Source of the DNA: Ochrobactrum sp. BTU1
GTDB taxonomy: Bacteria; Pseudomonadota; Alphaproteobacteria; Rhizobiales; Rhizobiaceae
Assembly: GCA_018798825.1 (NCBI GenBank)
Contig: CP076354.1
Location: 2,226,001-2,290,000 of the forward strand
Length of the DNA: 64,000 nucleotides
Reading direction: 5' to 3'
Part shown: one piece after another, positions 26,194 through 35,885 of the stretch
Layout: the number at the start of each line of letters is the position of its first letter
Position numbering within the stretch: the stretch's first letter is position 1
Notes under the pieces: generated by a model
Told to the model about the DNA's origin: nothing
Database searches by the model: none
What the model saw: only the letters and a program-made list of their open reading frames with translations
Translations under genes and position numbers: made by a program

Positions 26194-27594
26194 ATGACCG
26201 CAAGTCAGGATTTTGTCGTCAAGGATCTCGGTCTTGCCGATTGGGGCCGCAAGGAACTCGATATTGCTGAAACCGAAATGCCGGGCCTGATGGCCGCGCG
26301 CGAAGAATTCGGCAAGTCGCAGCCGCTCAAGGGCGCGCGCATCTCCGGTTCGCTGCATATGACGATCCAGACCGCCGTGCTGATCGAAACACTGAAGGCG
26401 CTGGGCGCCGATGTGCGCTGGGCTTCCTGCAATATTTTCTCGACGCAGGATCATGCAGCGGCAGCTATTGCAGCCACCGGCACGCCGGTTTTCGCCATCA
26501 AGGGCGAAACGCTTGAAGAATATTGGACCTATACCGACAAGATCTTCCAGTGGACGGATGGCGAACCATCCAACATGATCCTCGATGATGGTGGCGATGC
26601 TACCATGTATATCCTGATCGGCGCGCGCGCTGAGGCTGGCGAAGACGTTCTTTCCAAGCCTGAAAGTGAAGAAGAAGAAGTTCTGTTCGCGCAGATCAAG
26701 AAGCGTATGGCTGAAACCCCAGGCTTCTTCACGCGTCAGCGCGATGCGATCAAAGGTGTGACCGAAGAAACCACCACAGGCGTCAATCGTCTTTACCAGC
26801 TGCAGAAGAAGGGCCTCCTGCCCTTCCCGGCAATCAACGTCAATGACAGCGTCACCAAGTCGAAGTTCGACAACAAGTACGGCTGCAAGGAATCGCTGGT
26901 TGACGGCATCCGTCGCGGTACAGACGTCATGATGGCTGGCAAGGTTGCTGTCGTTTGTGGCTATGGCGACGTTGGCAAAGGCTCGGCTGCATCGCTCGCT
27001 GGTGCCGGTGCCCGCGTGAAGGTCACGGAAGTTGATCCTATCTGCGCGCTTCAGGCTGCAATGGACGGCTTTGAAGTCGTAACGCTCGATGACGCAGCTT
27101 CGACCGCTGATATCGTGATCTCGACGACCGGCAATAAGGACGTCATCACGCTCGATCATATGCGCAAGCTGAAGGATATGGCCATCGTCGGCAATATCGG
27201 TCACTTCGACAATGAAATTCAGGTTGCAGGACTGCGTAACCTGAAATGGACCAACGTGAAGCCACAGGTCGATCTGGTTGAATTCCCGGATGGCAAGCGC
27301 ATCATCCTTCTCTCGGAAGGCCGCCTGCTCAACCTCGGCAACGCAACCGGCCATCCAAGCTTCGTTATGTCGGCTTCCTTCACCAATCAGGTTCTGGGCC
27401 AGATCGAACTCTTCACGCGTACCGACGCGTATAAGAATGAAGTCTATGTCCTGCCAAAGCACCTCGATGAGAAGGTTGCACGTCTGCATCTCGACAAGCT
27501 CGGCGCCAAGCTGACTGTGCTTTCTGAGGAACAGGCCGCATATATCGGCGTAACGCCGCAAGGCCCATTCAAGTCGGAACACTACAGGTATTAA
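26194..27594 (+). CDS. ahcY: S-adenosylhomocysteine hydrolase
   Basis: AhcY hydrolyses S-adenosylhomocysteine to adenosine and homocysteine, removing the inhibitor of methyltransferases and feeding the methionine cycle. The 466-residue protein has [31 protein letters not shown], the NAD-binding [16 protein letters not shown], and the C-terminal KSEHYRY signature that reaches the neighbouring NAD site. ATG 26194 is chosen over ATG 26191 because the GGAG at 26184-26187 is then six bases away. A terminator follows, and divL comes next on the same strand. Confidence 0.97.
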   Translation: MTASQDFVVKDLGLADWGRKELDIAETEMPGLMAAREEFGKSQPLKGARISGSLHMTIQTAVLIETLKALGADVRWASCNIFSTQDHAAAAIAATGTPVFAIKGETLEEYWTYTDKIFQWTDGEPSNMILDDGGDATMYILIGARAEAGEDVLSKPESEEEEVLFAQIKKRMAETPGFFTRQRDAIKGVTEETTTGVNRLYQLQKKGLLPFPAINVNDSVTKSKFDNKYGCKESLVDGIRRGTDVMMAGKVAVVCGYGDVGKGSAASLAGAGARVKVTEVDPICALQAAMDGFEVVTLDDAASTADIVISTTGNKDVITLDHMRKLKDMAIVGNIGHFDNEIQVAGLRNLKWTNVKPQVDLVEFPDGKRIILLSEGRLLNLGNATGHPSFVMSASFTNQVLGQIELFTRTDAYKNEVYVLPKHLDEKVARLHLDKLGAKLTVLSEEQAAYIGVTPQGPFKSEHYRY

Positions 27595-27625
27595 TTACCC
27601 GTTAACCATACTGCTACATCTTGTA

Positions 27626-27660
27626 GGTCGGGCATCTTTACGTTGCCCGGCCTTTATTTT
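27626..27660 (+). terminator. Rho-independent terminator after ahcY
   Basis: GGTCGGGCA (27626-27634), loop TCTTTACGT, TGCCCGGCC (27644-27652), then TTTATTTTT. The rest of the 309-bp gap to divL (27661-27903) shows no further feature I can support. Confidence 0.82.
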
Positions 27661-27903
27661 TGCGTGCAACACGCTTCACGCGGATTCACGGTGAGGGTAT
27701 TGTGAAGACGAATCAATGTGTTTTGACGGGTGTTTGCGTTGGGCGTTTTTTGCCGGTTCAGGCGAAAGACGGGCGACCTATTCATCCTCGAAACATGTCT
27801 GGCTTTCAGCATTGTGGCGATGCGAGAGAGCTGGAATGAAGAATTTTGAAATACGGGAGCCCTCTTTTTGAGGATGCTTCCGGGCGGCGGAGACAAGGGA
27901 AAT

Positions 27904-30468
27904 ATGCCAGAGACCGGCTCAACGGGGAGCTTGCGGAGCAAATCCGCATACAGCGCAGGCAGGCACCTGAAAGCATCGCTTTCATTGGCTGCAAGCCCTC
28001 TCAAACGGGTTGTTCTCAAGGCTTCAGTTTCCTTTGCCGCACTTGTTGCGGCTGTTCCGGCATTTGCACAAGGTGCTGAAAATTCCGCACGTATCGAATT
28101 GCCTTTCGGTGGCAGCGTCGGTGCTTTTGAAGTTATCCAGTTTTCGATGTTTTTGGGCGCCATGGGCGCAGCCCTCCTCTCGGCTGGCTGGCTTATCCGC
28201 GACCGCTCAAAAATTGCGCATCAAAACAATGATTTGCGCTCGCGCCTCTCGGATATGAATCTGACCGCGCAGCGCAATGAAGCGTTGCTTAATCTCAAAG
28301 ATCAGCGTGCAGTCGTCTGGGATGCCCATGGCGCGCGTGCCGATGTGGTCGGGCAACTGCCGTTTGATAGCGGCGCGCCGCAGGATCGCTCGCATTTCCT
28401 CGCTTTCGGTCGCTGGCTGCGTCCGCAATCGGTTGCCGAGCTTGAACGCGCGGTTTCAGCGCTGCGCGAGCAGGCCCATGCTTTCGATCTGACGGTCGAA
28501 ACCAGCAATGGCACCCTGCTCGACGTCTATGGCCGAACTTCCGGTAGCTTTGCTATCGTGCGTTTCCTTGGTCTTCAGGGCGTTCAGGCCGAGCGTGCCG
28601 CGCTTCAGGCACAGAACCGCGAGCTATCAGAAAAACTGGCTTTGTTGCGTCATCTGCTCGACCGTCTTGAACAGCCGGTCTGGGTGCGTGGCACCGATGG
28701 ACGCATGGAATGGGTCAATGCCGCCTATGCGCGAGCTGTGGATGCTGTAGACGGCACACAGGCAACGTCCGAGCGTCGCGAGCTTTTTGGCGCGCAGGCC
28801 CGTCAACGTCTGGAACGTGATCGGTTTGCAGAGCCTGATCTATATGAAAAACTGCCTGCCGTCGTGCGTGGCGACCGCCGCATTTTTGATGTGACGGATG
28901 TGAGTGCGGAGGCAGGTTCTGCCGGTCTGGGCTTTGATCTCAGTGAAGTCGAGCAGATCCGCGAAGAATTAAGTCGTACATTGAAGAGCCATGCTGAGAC
29001 GCTCGATCAGCTTTCAACCGCTGTGGCGATCTTCGATCCGGATATGAAGCTGCAATTCTTCAATCAGGCTTTCGTTTCGCTCTGGTCGCTCGATACAGCC
29101 TGGCTTGAGACACATCCGAGCAATACGCTGCTGTTTGACCGTCTGCGCTCGGAAGGCAAGCTGCCGGAACAGCCGGAATGGCGCAAATGGAAGGATTCCA
29201 TGCTTGCGGCCTACCGCGCTGTCGAGCCGGAAGAACATATGTGGCATCTGCCGGATACCCGTATCCTGCGCGTGGTTGCCAATCCGCATCCGCAAGGCGG
29301 CGTGACGTGGTTCTTCGAGAACATGACCGAGAAGTTCGAGCTTGAAGGTCGTTACAACACGCTGATCAAGGTGCAGGGCGAAACGCTCGACCATCTTGGA
29401 GAAGCCGTCGCCGTGTTCGGCTCCGATGGCCGTTTGCGCCTGTCCAATCCGTCTTTTGCCGACCTCTGGTCGCTGCCTGCAGCCATCACCGTTGAAGGCA
29501 CGCATATCTCAACCATTTCCAAGCTCTGCGGCCAGCGTGGCGGCGATGGCATATGGGATGATTTCGTTTCCTCTGTCACCGGCTTCCTGGATGAGCGCAA
29601 CGGGCGCATGGGGCAGGTTGAACTTGATGACGGTGTGATCCTTTCCTATGCGGTGGTGCCGCTGCCGAAAGGTCAGACGATGCTCACTTTCATCGATGTC
29701 ACCGATACGGTGCGCGTTGAACGGGCGCTCAAGGAAAAGAACGAAGCGCTTTCGCTTGCCGATCAGATTAAGAACGACTTCGTGCAGCATGTGTCCTACG
29801 AGCTGCGTTCGCCGCTGACAAACATTATCGGCTTTACCGAGCTACTACAGACACCGGCCTTTGGTTCACTCAATGAGCGCCAGCTGGAATATCTGGATCA
29901 CATCGGCACATCGTCTGCCGTGCTTCTGACCATCGTCAACGACATTCTTGATCTTGCAACGGTCGATGCAGGCATCATGCAGCTCGATATCGATGATGTC
30001 GCTGTCATGGACGAAATCTCGGCTGCGGCAAAGCGTGTGAGCGAGCGTCTGCAGGAACATGACATCGCGCTCAATGTCGATATTGCCGATGACGTGGAAA
30101 CCTTCAGAGCCGACGCCAATCGCGTGCGTCAGGTGCTGTTTAATCTCCTGTCCAACGCCTCCAATTATGCACCGGAAGGTTCCACTGTTTCGCTGCAGGT
30201 TGTCCGCGAAGGCACGGATATTCTGTTTGCCGTGCATGATGACGGTCCGGGGATGCCGGGCGATGTGCTTGATACTGTGTTCAAGCGTTTCCAGGCCTAT
30301 CAGAACGGCGGACGCAGGCGCGGTGTGGGGCTTGGCCTTTCCATCGTGAAGAGCTTTGTCGAACTGCATGGCGGTCGCGTGGAAATTGAAACCGGCGCAG
30401 ATATCGGAACAACCGTTATTTGTCGCTTCCCGGCGGAAGCGCGCAGCTTCCGTGTTGCCGCCGAATAA
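27904..30468 (+). CDS. divL: DivL-type cell-cycle sensor (pseudo-histidine kinase with Tyr phospho-acceptor)
   Basis: This is an 854-residue membrane-anchored protein: N-terminal hydrophobic segments (about residues 36-57 and 78-100), a long PAS-rich region (about 200-600), then a kinase core. The dimerisation box reads HVSYELRSPLTNIIGF, with tyrosine (residue 632, codon 29797-29799) where histidine kinases have the phosphorylated His; HATPase motifs NLLSNASNYAPE, DDGPGMPG and GVGLGLSIVKSF are intact. This Tyr substitution defines DivL, which in Caulobacter controls the CckA-CtrA pathway together with DivK. The ahcY-divL-tsaE order is as in Sinorhizobium, from memory. ATG 27904 has AAGGGA upstream; ATG 27874 or TTG 27868 are alternatives. 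Confidence 0.85.
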   Translation: MPETGSTGSLRSKSAYSAGRHLKASLSLAASPLKRVVLKASVSFAALVAAVPAFAQGAENSARIELPFGGSVGAFEVIQFSMFLGAMGAALLSAGWLIRDRSKIAHQNNDLRSRLSDMNLTAQRNEALLNLKDQRAVVWDAHGARADVVGQLPFDSGAPQDRSHFLAFGRWLRPQSVAELERAVSALREQAHAFDLTVETSNGTLLDVYGRTSGSFAIVRFLGLQGVQAERAALQAQNRELSEKLALLRHLLDRLEQPVWVRGTDGRMEWVNAAYARAVDAVDGTQATSERRELFGAQARQRLERDRFAEPDLYEKLPAVVRGDRRIFDVTDVSAEAGSAGLGFDLSEVEQIREELSRTLKSHAETLDQLSTAVAIFDPDMKLQFFNQAFVSLWSLDTAWLETHPSNTLLFDRLRSEGKLPEQPEWRKWKDSMLAAYRAVEPEEHMWHLPDTRILRVVANPHPQGGVTWFFENMTEKFELEGRYNTLIKVQGETLDHLGEAVAVFGSDGRLRLSNPSFADLWSLPAAITVEGTHISTISKLCGQRGGDGIWDDFVSSVTGFLDERNGRMGQVELDDGVILSYAVVPLPKGQTMLTFIDVTDTVRVERALKEKNEALSLADQIKNDFVQHVSYELRSPLTNIIGFTELLQTPAFGSLNERQLEYLDHIGTSSAVLLTIVNDILDLATVDAGIMQLDIDDVAVMDEISAAAKRVSERLQEHDIALNVDIADDVETFRADANRVRQVLFNLLSNASNYAPEGSTVSLQVVREGTDILFAVHDDGPGMPGDVLDTVFKRFQAYQNGGRRRGVGLGLSIVKSFVELHGGRVEIETGADIGTTVICRFPAEARSFRVAAE

Positions 30469-30483
30469 GGTAAACGGGGCTTT

Positions 30484-32010
30484 ATGAGCACCCCAATCAG
30501 TAGCCCGATAACCCGTCTTGAATTGTTCCTGCCCGATGAGGCTGCGACCAAACGCTTTGGCGAGGATTTCGCTTTGGCGCTGATCAAAGGCGATCTCGTT
30601 ACCTTATCGGGCGATCTTGGCGCTGGTAAATCCTCGCTCGCACGCGCCGTCATTCGCGCGATTGCCGATGATGAGGGGCTTGAGGTGCCAAGCCCGACAT
30701 TCACGCTGGTGCAGAGCTATGAGGCGCTGCGCTTGCCCGTCGCTCACGCTGATCTTTACCGGATTTCGCATGGCGAAGAGCTGGATGAGCTGGGACTTGT
30801 CGAGTTTCTCGAAGATGGTGTTGTGCTGTCCGAATGGCCGGAGCAGGCAGAGGGCTTTTTGCCGGAACCGAGCTTTGCCGTCACATTAACCCATGAAGGG
30901 GCAGGGCGGCGCATTGTAATTAGCGGGGCAGACGCTGCGATTTCGCGTCTTGAGCGCACGCTGAAAATCCGCACTTTCCTGGAAAACAACGACCGGACAG
31001 GGGCCACGCGCCGCTATTTGCAGGGCGATGCTTCACCGCGCAAATATGAGATTATCGACAGTGCGCACGGCGTTGAAATTCTGATGAATGCGCCCGCGAT
31101 GCCCTACGATCCGCCATTGCGTAACGGCAAGTCCTATCGCCAGCTTGCGCATATTGCAGAGAATATTCAGGCTTTCGTGGCCATTGATGATCTGCTTGCG
31201 AAAAATGGCCTGCGCGTGCCGCAAATGCGCGCTGTTGATATTGATGCAGGACTGCTGATCCTTGAACATCTTGGGCTTGAGGGTATCAGGGCTCCATCTG
31301 GTGAGCCGGTGGTTGAACGCTATGAAGCGGCTGGACGGTTTCTTGCGCATCTTCATAGGGTTCAGTGGCCGGACCATGCGCCTGTTGCAGGCTATCCAGA
31401 TCACATCATTGCACCTTTTGATCGCGATGCCATGATCATGGAAGTGAGCCTTGTCGGGCAATGGTATGCGCCACGCATGATGGGTCGCAAGCTGAGTGAT
31501 GCAGAAGTGCAGGCTTATGAAGGGGCATGGGACAAAGTTCTCGATGCTATTGCCGATTGCGAGAAAAGCCTGCTGCTGCGCGATTATCATTCGCCAAACC
31601 TGTTCTGGTTTGAGGATGCGCGAGGCGCAAACAAGATTGGCACAATCGACTTTCAGGACGCGATGATCGGCCCTGCTGCCTATGATGTCGCGTCGCTGGC
31701 GCTTGATGCTCGCGTGACGATTACGCCGGAGCTCGAAAAGGCAGTGGTAGATGCCTATTGCGATGAACGCCGCAAGCTTGGCCATGTGTTTGACGAAGCG
31801 GCTTTCCGCATGGCTTATGCCGCCATGGGTGCGCAGCGCAACGCCAAGCTGCTGGGTCTGTTCGTGCGGCTTGATGAGCGTGATGGCAAGCCGCATTATC
31901 TCGCGCATCTGCCCCGCATTCACGACTATCTTAGCCGCGTCTTAAAGCATCCGGTCATGGCACCGGTCGCCCGCTGGTTTGATGATCTCGCATTGCTGGA
32001 GAAACAATGA
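30484..32010 (+). CDS. tsaE: TsaE-AmgK fusion: tRNA threonylcarbamoylation ATPase joined to amino-sugar kinase
   Basis: This 508-residue protein joins two enzymes. Residues 1-155 are TsaE, the ATPase of the t6A37 tRNA modification complex (Walker A LSGDLGAGKSSLARA; VPSPTFTLVQSYE; HADLYRI). Residues about 165-508 are an aminoglycoside-phosphotransferase-fold kinase with LLLRDYHSPNLFW (catalytic Asp, metal Asn) and GTIDFQDAMIGP. The kinase half matches AmgK, which phosphorylates N-acetylmuramate/N-acetylglucosamine at the anomeric position in peptidoglycan recycling. The next gene is the matching nucleotidyltransferase MurU, whose start overlaps this stop (ATGA). The fusion is common in Rhizobiales, as far as I remember. 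Confidence 0.88.
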   Translation: MSTPISSPITRLELFLPDEAATKRFGEDFALALIKGDLVTLSGDLGAGKSSLARAVIRAIADDEGLEVPSPTFTLVQSYEALRLPVAHADLYRISHGEELDELGLVEFLEDGVVLSEWPEQAEGFLPEPSFAVTLTHEGAGRRIVISGADAAISRLERTLKIRTFLENNDRTGATRRYLQGDASPRKYEIIDSAHGVEILMNAPAMPYDPPLRNGKSYRQLAHIAENIQAFVAIDDLLAKNGLRVPQMRAVDIDAGLLILEHLGLEGIRAPSGEPVVERYEAAGRFLAHLHRVQWPDHAPVAGYPDHIIAPFDRDAMIMEVSLVGQWYAPRMMGRKLSDAEVQAYEGAWDKVLDAIADCEKSLLLRDYHSPNLFWFEDARGANKIGTIDFQDAMIGPAAYDVASLALDARVTITPELEKAVVDAYCDERRKLGHVFDEAAFRMAYAAMGAQRNAKLLGLFVRLDERDGKPHYLAHLPRIHDYLSRVLKHPVMAPVARWFDDLALLEKQ

Positions 32011-32726
32011 CACGTCCTGATACAGCAATCATGCTTGCAGCAGGTCTTGGCAAGCGTATGCGCCCGATTACCGAAACCATGCCCAAGCCACTGATTAAGG
32101 TTTTCGGCAAGCCGCTGATCGATTGGGGCTTGGATGCGCTGGCGGGTGCAGGCGTTGAGAATACAATCGTCAATGTTCATTATTTAGCCGACCAACTGAT
32201 CGACTATCTTGGCAGTCGCTCAAAGCCGAAAATCACGATCTCCGACGAGCGTGATCTGCTGCTCGATTCCGCAGGCGGTATCGTCAATGTGCTACCACAG
32301 CTTGGGGGGAAGCCGTTCTACGTACTCAATGCCGATACATTCTGGGTTGGTGATGAGGAGCAGCCAAATATTTCGGCGCTGGCGCATGTCTGGGACGATG
32401 CCCGCATGGATATTCTTCTCATGACGGCGAGGCTCGATCAGGCAACAGGTTTTGAAGGCAAGGGCGATTTCGTTGGGGATGAAGAGGGCCGCTTGCGCCG
32501 TCTGCGTGATGTCGCAGGCGACCCGGTCATCTATGCCGGTGCAGCAATCATTCATCCGCGTATTTTTGCCAAAGCCGAGCCGGGTGTTTCATCGCTCAAC
32601 CGCTATTTCGATGAAGCCATTGCAGCCGGACGTCTTTATGGTATGCCCATGACCGGGCATTGGCTTACGGTGGGAACACCGGAAGCAATCGGCGAGGCGG
32701 AGGCTGTGCTTTCCGCAATTGCGTAA
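32007..32726 (+). CDS. murU: MurU-type nucleotidyltransferase
   Basis: MurU makes UDP-MurNAc from MurNAc-1-phosphate, the step after AmgK in the recycling route that bypasses fosfomycin-sensitive de novo synthesis. The 239-residue protein is a GT-A-fold sugar-phosphate nucleotidyltransferase: IMLAAGLGKRMRPITETMPKPL is the nucleotide-binding signature and FYVLNADTFW carries the metal-binding Asp. The four-base overlap with the kinase gene supports one pathway. Other hexose-1-phosphate uridylyltransferases share these motifs, so the substrate rests on context. Confidence 0.85.
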   Translation: MTRPDTAIMLAAGLGKRMRPITETMPKPLIKVFGKPLIDWGLDALAGAGVENTIVNVHYLADQLIDYLGSRSKPKITISDERDLLLDSAGGIVNVLPQLGGKPFYVLNADTFWVGDEEQPNISALAHVWDDARMDILLMTARLDQATGFEGKGDFVGDEEGRLRRLRDVAGDPVIYAGAAIIHPRIFAKAEPGVSSLNRYFDEAIAAGRLYGMPMTGHWLTVGTPEAIGEAEAVLSAIA

Positions 32727-32741
32727 GGAGAGCATGGCGGA

Positions 32742-35700
32742 ATGACCATTACGAGGCCGAAGCTTTTTTCCATTCCATCCGGCACAGCTTTTCTACCAGC
32801 CTTTGCCAAGGCACTTCTGGAAGGTCGCCTGATTGAAGGCTTTCCGGGTGATGCCTCTGATCCGCTGGCATTAGCGAACGCGACTATCTATGTGCCGACG
32901 CGCCGTGCGGCGCGTGCGCTTCGTTCCATTCTGGTTGATATGAATCCGGCTAAATCTGCGATCCTTCCGACCATTCGCCCGCTGGGCGATGTGGATGAAG
33001 ATGCAGCTTTTTTCAATGCGGCCACAAGCGGCGTATTCGATCTTAATCCGCCAATTGGCAAGGCTGAACGGCTGTTGCTGCTGGCGCGGCTCATTCGTCC
33101 ATGGCGAGAATCGCTGCCTGCGCATGTGCGGGCGCTGTTTGGCGTCGATGATGTTTCGGTTCCCGCAACAACCTCTGACGCGATTTGGCTTGCGCGTGAT
33201 CTGGCTGGCCTGATGGATCAGGTCGAAACCGACAATGCCAAATGGAGCGAGCTTGCCAGCATTGCGCCCGATGACCTTGCCGACTGGTGGCAGGTTACGC
33301 TCGGTTTTCTCGATATTGTCACGAAACTCTGGCCGGAAATTCTGGAAGAGCGCAAGCTGTCCAATCCGGCAGCGCACCGCAATGAATTGATCTGGGGCGA
33401 GGTGCGGCGACTGCGCGATCATCCGCCGCAAGGGCCTGTGATTGCGGCTGGTTCCACAGGCTCCATTCCCGCGACTGCCGAGCTTGTTTCAGTCATCGCC
33501 CGATTACCACAAGGTGCTGTGGTTCTGCCGGGACTGGACCGTGATCTTGATGAAGGCGCTTGGAACCTGCTGGGAGCTTCGGATGATAATCCGTCCACCT
33601 TTGGCCATCCGCAATATGGTCTCCACAAGCTGTTGCAGGCTATTGGCGTATTACGCGAAGATGTCGAGCATATCGAAGATATGCCGGTTAACAAGCGCGT
33701 GTTGGAGCGTGTGGTCAGCGAAGCACTGCGCCCGGCGGAAACCACCGATGCATGGAGCCTGCTCAACCGCGATGCGGATATGCAGCCCCAAAGATTGCTG
33801 CAATCGGCTCAAAAGATCGATCTGATTGAAACCGCCAATGAGCGTGAGGAAGCGCTGGCAGTGGCCCTGGCGCTGCGCGATGCGATCAGTGATGAAAACA
33901 AGACTGCAGCATTGGTTACTGCCGATAGAAATCTCGCGCGCCGCGTGGTGGGCGAACTCGCCCGCTTTGGCATCGACGCCGATGATTCCGGCGGTCGCCA
34001 TTTGCGCGATATCGAAACCGCGACGCTGATGCGCCTCATGGTCGAAACCGTGTTCAACCCCGGCGATCCGGTGGCTCTGTTAGCGTTGGTCAAGCACCCG
34101 ATGCTACGGCTTGGCGGCAAGCGTATCGAGCGGCGACTGGCTGCGGAAACGCTCGAACTGGTGGCGTTCCGTGGCGGTACGGGCAGGGCATCGATCATTG
34201 ATCTTCCCGGCTTTTTCGATCGCCGCATGGAAGAAAGCGCCAGCCAGTCATGGCAACCGGCATGGCACGCGACTGTTACGCCTGACATGATCGAAGCGGC
34301 GCGCGCGCTTTGCGTGAGCCTGTCGGAAGCTATTGCGCCGCTTGCACCTTTTGCCACCATTAACCGGCGAACGGATATTGGCGAGATTACACGGGCAACT
34401 GTGGAAGCGCTGGAAAATCTGGCGCGTGATGAAAGCGAAAGCGTCACACGTTATTATTCCGGCGAGCATGGTGAGAAGCTGGCTTCATTTCTGCGTCAGC
34501 TTGTGGCGAGCGAAGCGGGACTGGACTTTGAGGCTATTGAATGGCCCGCAATTCTTGAAGCTCTGATGTCGGGCGAAACCGTCAAGCCGCATCCAGGTGG
34601 CCATCCGCGCGTCTTCATCTGGGGGGCGCTGGAAGCGCGTTTGCAGACCATGGATACGTTGGTGATCGGTGGTCTCAACGAAGGCACATGGCCCGCCAAG
34701 ACGCGCAACGACCCGTTCATGTCGCGCCCTATGAAGGCGATGATCGCGCTTGATCCACCTGAGCGCCGTACCGGCCTTGCAGCACACGATTTCCAGATGG
34801 CTCTTGGCATGGATCATGTCGTGCTTTCGCGTTCGCAGCGTTCTGATAATGCGCCGACGATTCCGTCGCGTTGGTTGCAGCGGCTTGAAACGGTGCTGGG
34901 TTCAGATGTGACCAAGGATATGCGCTCACGTGGGCAACGTTTTATCCATTGGGCGCGTGAAATCGATCAGGCACCTGACGTGCCTTTTGTCAAACGCCCG
35001 GAACCGGCACCGCCTGTAAGCGCGCGACCCAAGCATTTTTCTGTCACGGAAATCGAAACCCTTCGTCGCGATCCTTATGCGATCTTTGCCAAAAAGATTC
35101 TGAAGTTGCGTCCGCTGGAGCCGCTGATCCGCGATCCGGCAGCCGCAGAACGTGGAACGCTTTTTCACGACATTCTTGGACATTTCACAGAAGAGGGCTT
35201 TGATCCGCTGGCACCGGATGCGAGCGCGCAACTTGAAGAGTTTGGCCGGCATTTCTTTGGCGAAATGGATCTGCCCATTGAGATCGAAGCAGTCTGGTGG
35301 CCGCGTTTTACCGCTCTTATTCCGCAATTCCTCGAATGGGAGCGGGAACGCGCGTATAATGTTCAGACCCGCTTTGCCGAAATTTCGTCGGATAAGCGCG
35401 AGGTTGAAAGTCTTGGCATCACTTTGTCGGGCCGTGCCGATCGTATCGATCTGATGCGCGATGGAACTGCGGAAGTGATCGACTATAAGACCGGCTCCAC
35501 GCCATCGCCACGACAGGCGCATGTCCTCTTGTCGCCACAGCTGGCGCTTGAAGCAGCCCTTCTCGTGCGCGGTGCGTTCCGCGAACTGGGGTCGGTTCGC
35601 GCGTCTGATCTGACCTATGTGCGCTTGCGGGCAGGCGGCGAGGTGAAGCCGGAATCGATTTTGAAGATCGGTCGGCCACCATCTGAAAAGACCGCACCCG

Positions 35701-35885
35701 CCCTTGGCGAAGAGGCATGGCAACGATTGGCGCAGCTGCTTGCTGAATATCAGAATCCGGCTAAGGGTTATCTTTCCCGCGCGCTTCCTTTTCGTGAGAC
35801 AGATTTGACTGGCGATTATGATCATCTTGCACGCGTGCTGGAATGGTCCGCTGGTGGTGATGCTGGCGGGGAGGGCGGCGAATGA
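32742..35885 (+). CDS. addB: Double-strand break repair protein AddB, alphaproteobacterial type
   Basis: AddB is the nuclease-helicase partner of AddA in end resection at double-strand breaks and Chi recognition. The 1047-residue protein ends with a RecB-family nuclease domain: LSGRADRIDLM and EVIDYKTGS carry the catalytic acidic residues and lysine. Two features of the Bacillus type are missing: the N-terminal Walker A (here IPSGTAFL, without GKT) and the four cysteines of the iron-sulfur cluster; the protein has a single cysteine. This appears to be the alphaproteobacterial form. Its stop overlaps the addA start (ATGA). Confidence 0.93.
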   Translation: MTITRPKLFSIPSGTAFLPAFAKALLEGRLIEGFPGDASDPLALANATIYVPTRRAARALRSILVDMNPAKSAILPTIRPLGDVDEDAAFFNAATSGVFDLNPPIGKAERLLLLARLIRPWRESLPAHVRALFGVDDVSVPATTSDAIWLARDLAGLMDQVETDNAKWSELASIAPDDLADWWQVTLGFLDIVTKLWPEILEERKLSNPAAHRNELIWGEVRRLRDHPPQGPVIAAGSTGSIPATAELVSVIARLPQGAVVLPGLDRDLDEGAWNLLGASDDNPSTFGHPQYGLHKLLQAIGVLREDVEHIEDMPVNKRVLERVVSEALRPAETTDAWSLLNRDADMQPQRLLQSAQKIDLIETANEREEALAVALALRDAISDENKTAALVTADRNLARRVVGELARFGIDADDSGGRHLRDIETATLMRLMVETVFNPGDPVALLALVKHPMLRLGGKRIERRLAAETLELVAFRGGTGRASIIDLPGFFDRRMEESASQSWQPAWHATVTPDMIEAARALCVSLSEAIAPLAPFATINRRTDIGEITRATVEALENLARDESESVTRYYSGEHGEKLASFLRQLVASEAGLDFEAIEWPAILEALMSGETVKPHPGGHPRVFIWGALEARLQTMDTLVIGGLNEGTWPAKTRNDPFMSRPMKAMIALDPPERRTGLAAHDFQMALGMDHVVLSRSQRSDNAPTIPSRWLQRLETVLGSDVTKDMRSRGQRFIHWAREIDQAPDVPFVKRPEPAPPVSARPKHFSVTEIETLRRDPYAIFAKKILKLRPLEPLIRDPAAAERGTLFHDILGHFTEEGFDPLAPDASAQLEEFGRHFFGEMDLPIEIEAVWWPRFTALIPQFLEWERERAYNVQTRFAEISSDKREVESLGITLSGRADRIDLMRDGTAEVIDYKTGSTPSPRQAHVLLSPQLALEAALLVRGAFRELGSVRASDLTYVRLRAGGEVKPESILKIGRPPSEKTAPALGEEAWQRLAQLLAEYQNPAKGYLSRALPFRETDLTGDYDHLARVLEWSAGGDAGGEGGE

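Noticed and set aside
26062..27582. 506-codon open frame antisense to ahcY
   Set aside because: It is a shadow of the codon bias of ahcY on the other strand; no ribosome site and no recognisable domain.
31033..31923. Antisense frame in the TsaE-AmgK gene
   Set aside because: It overlaps the conserved kinase motifs on the plus strand and lacks start signals.
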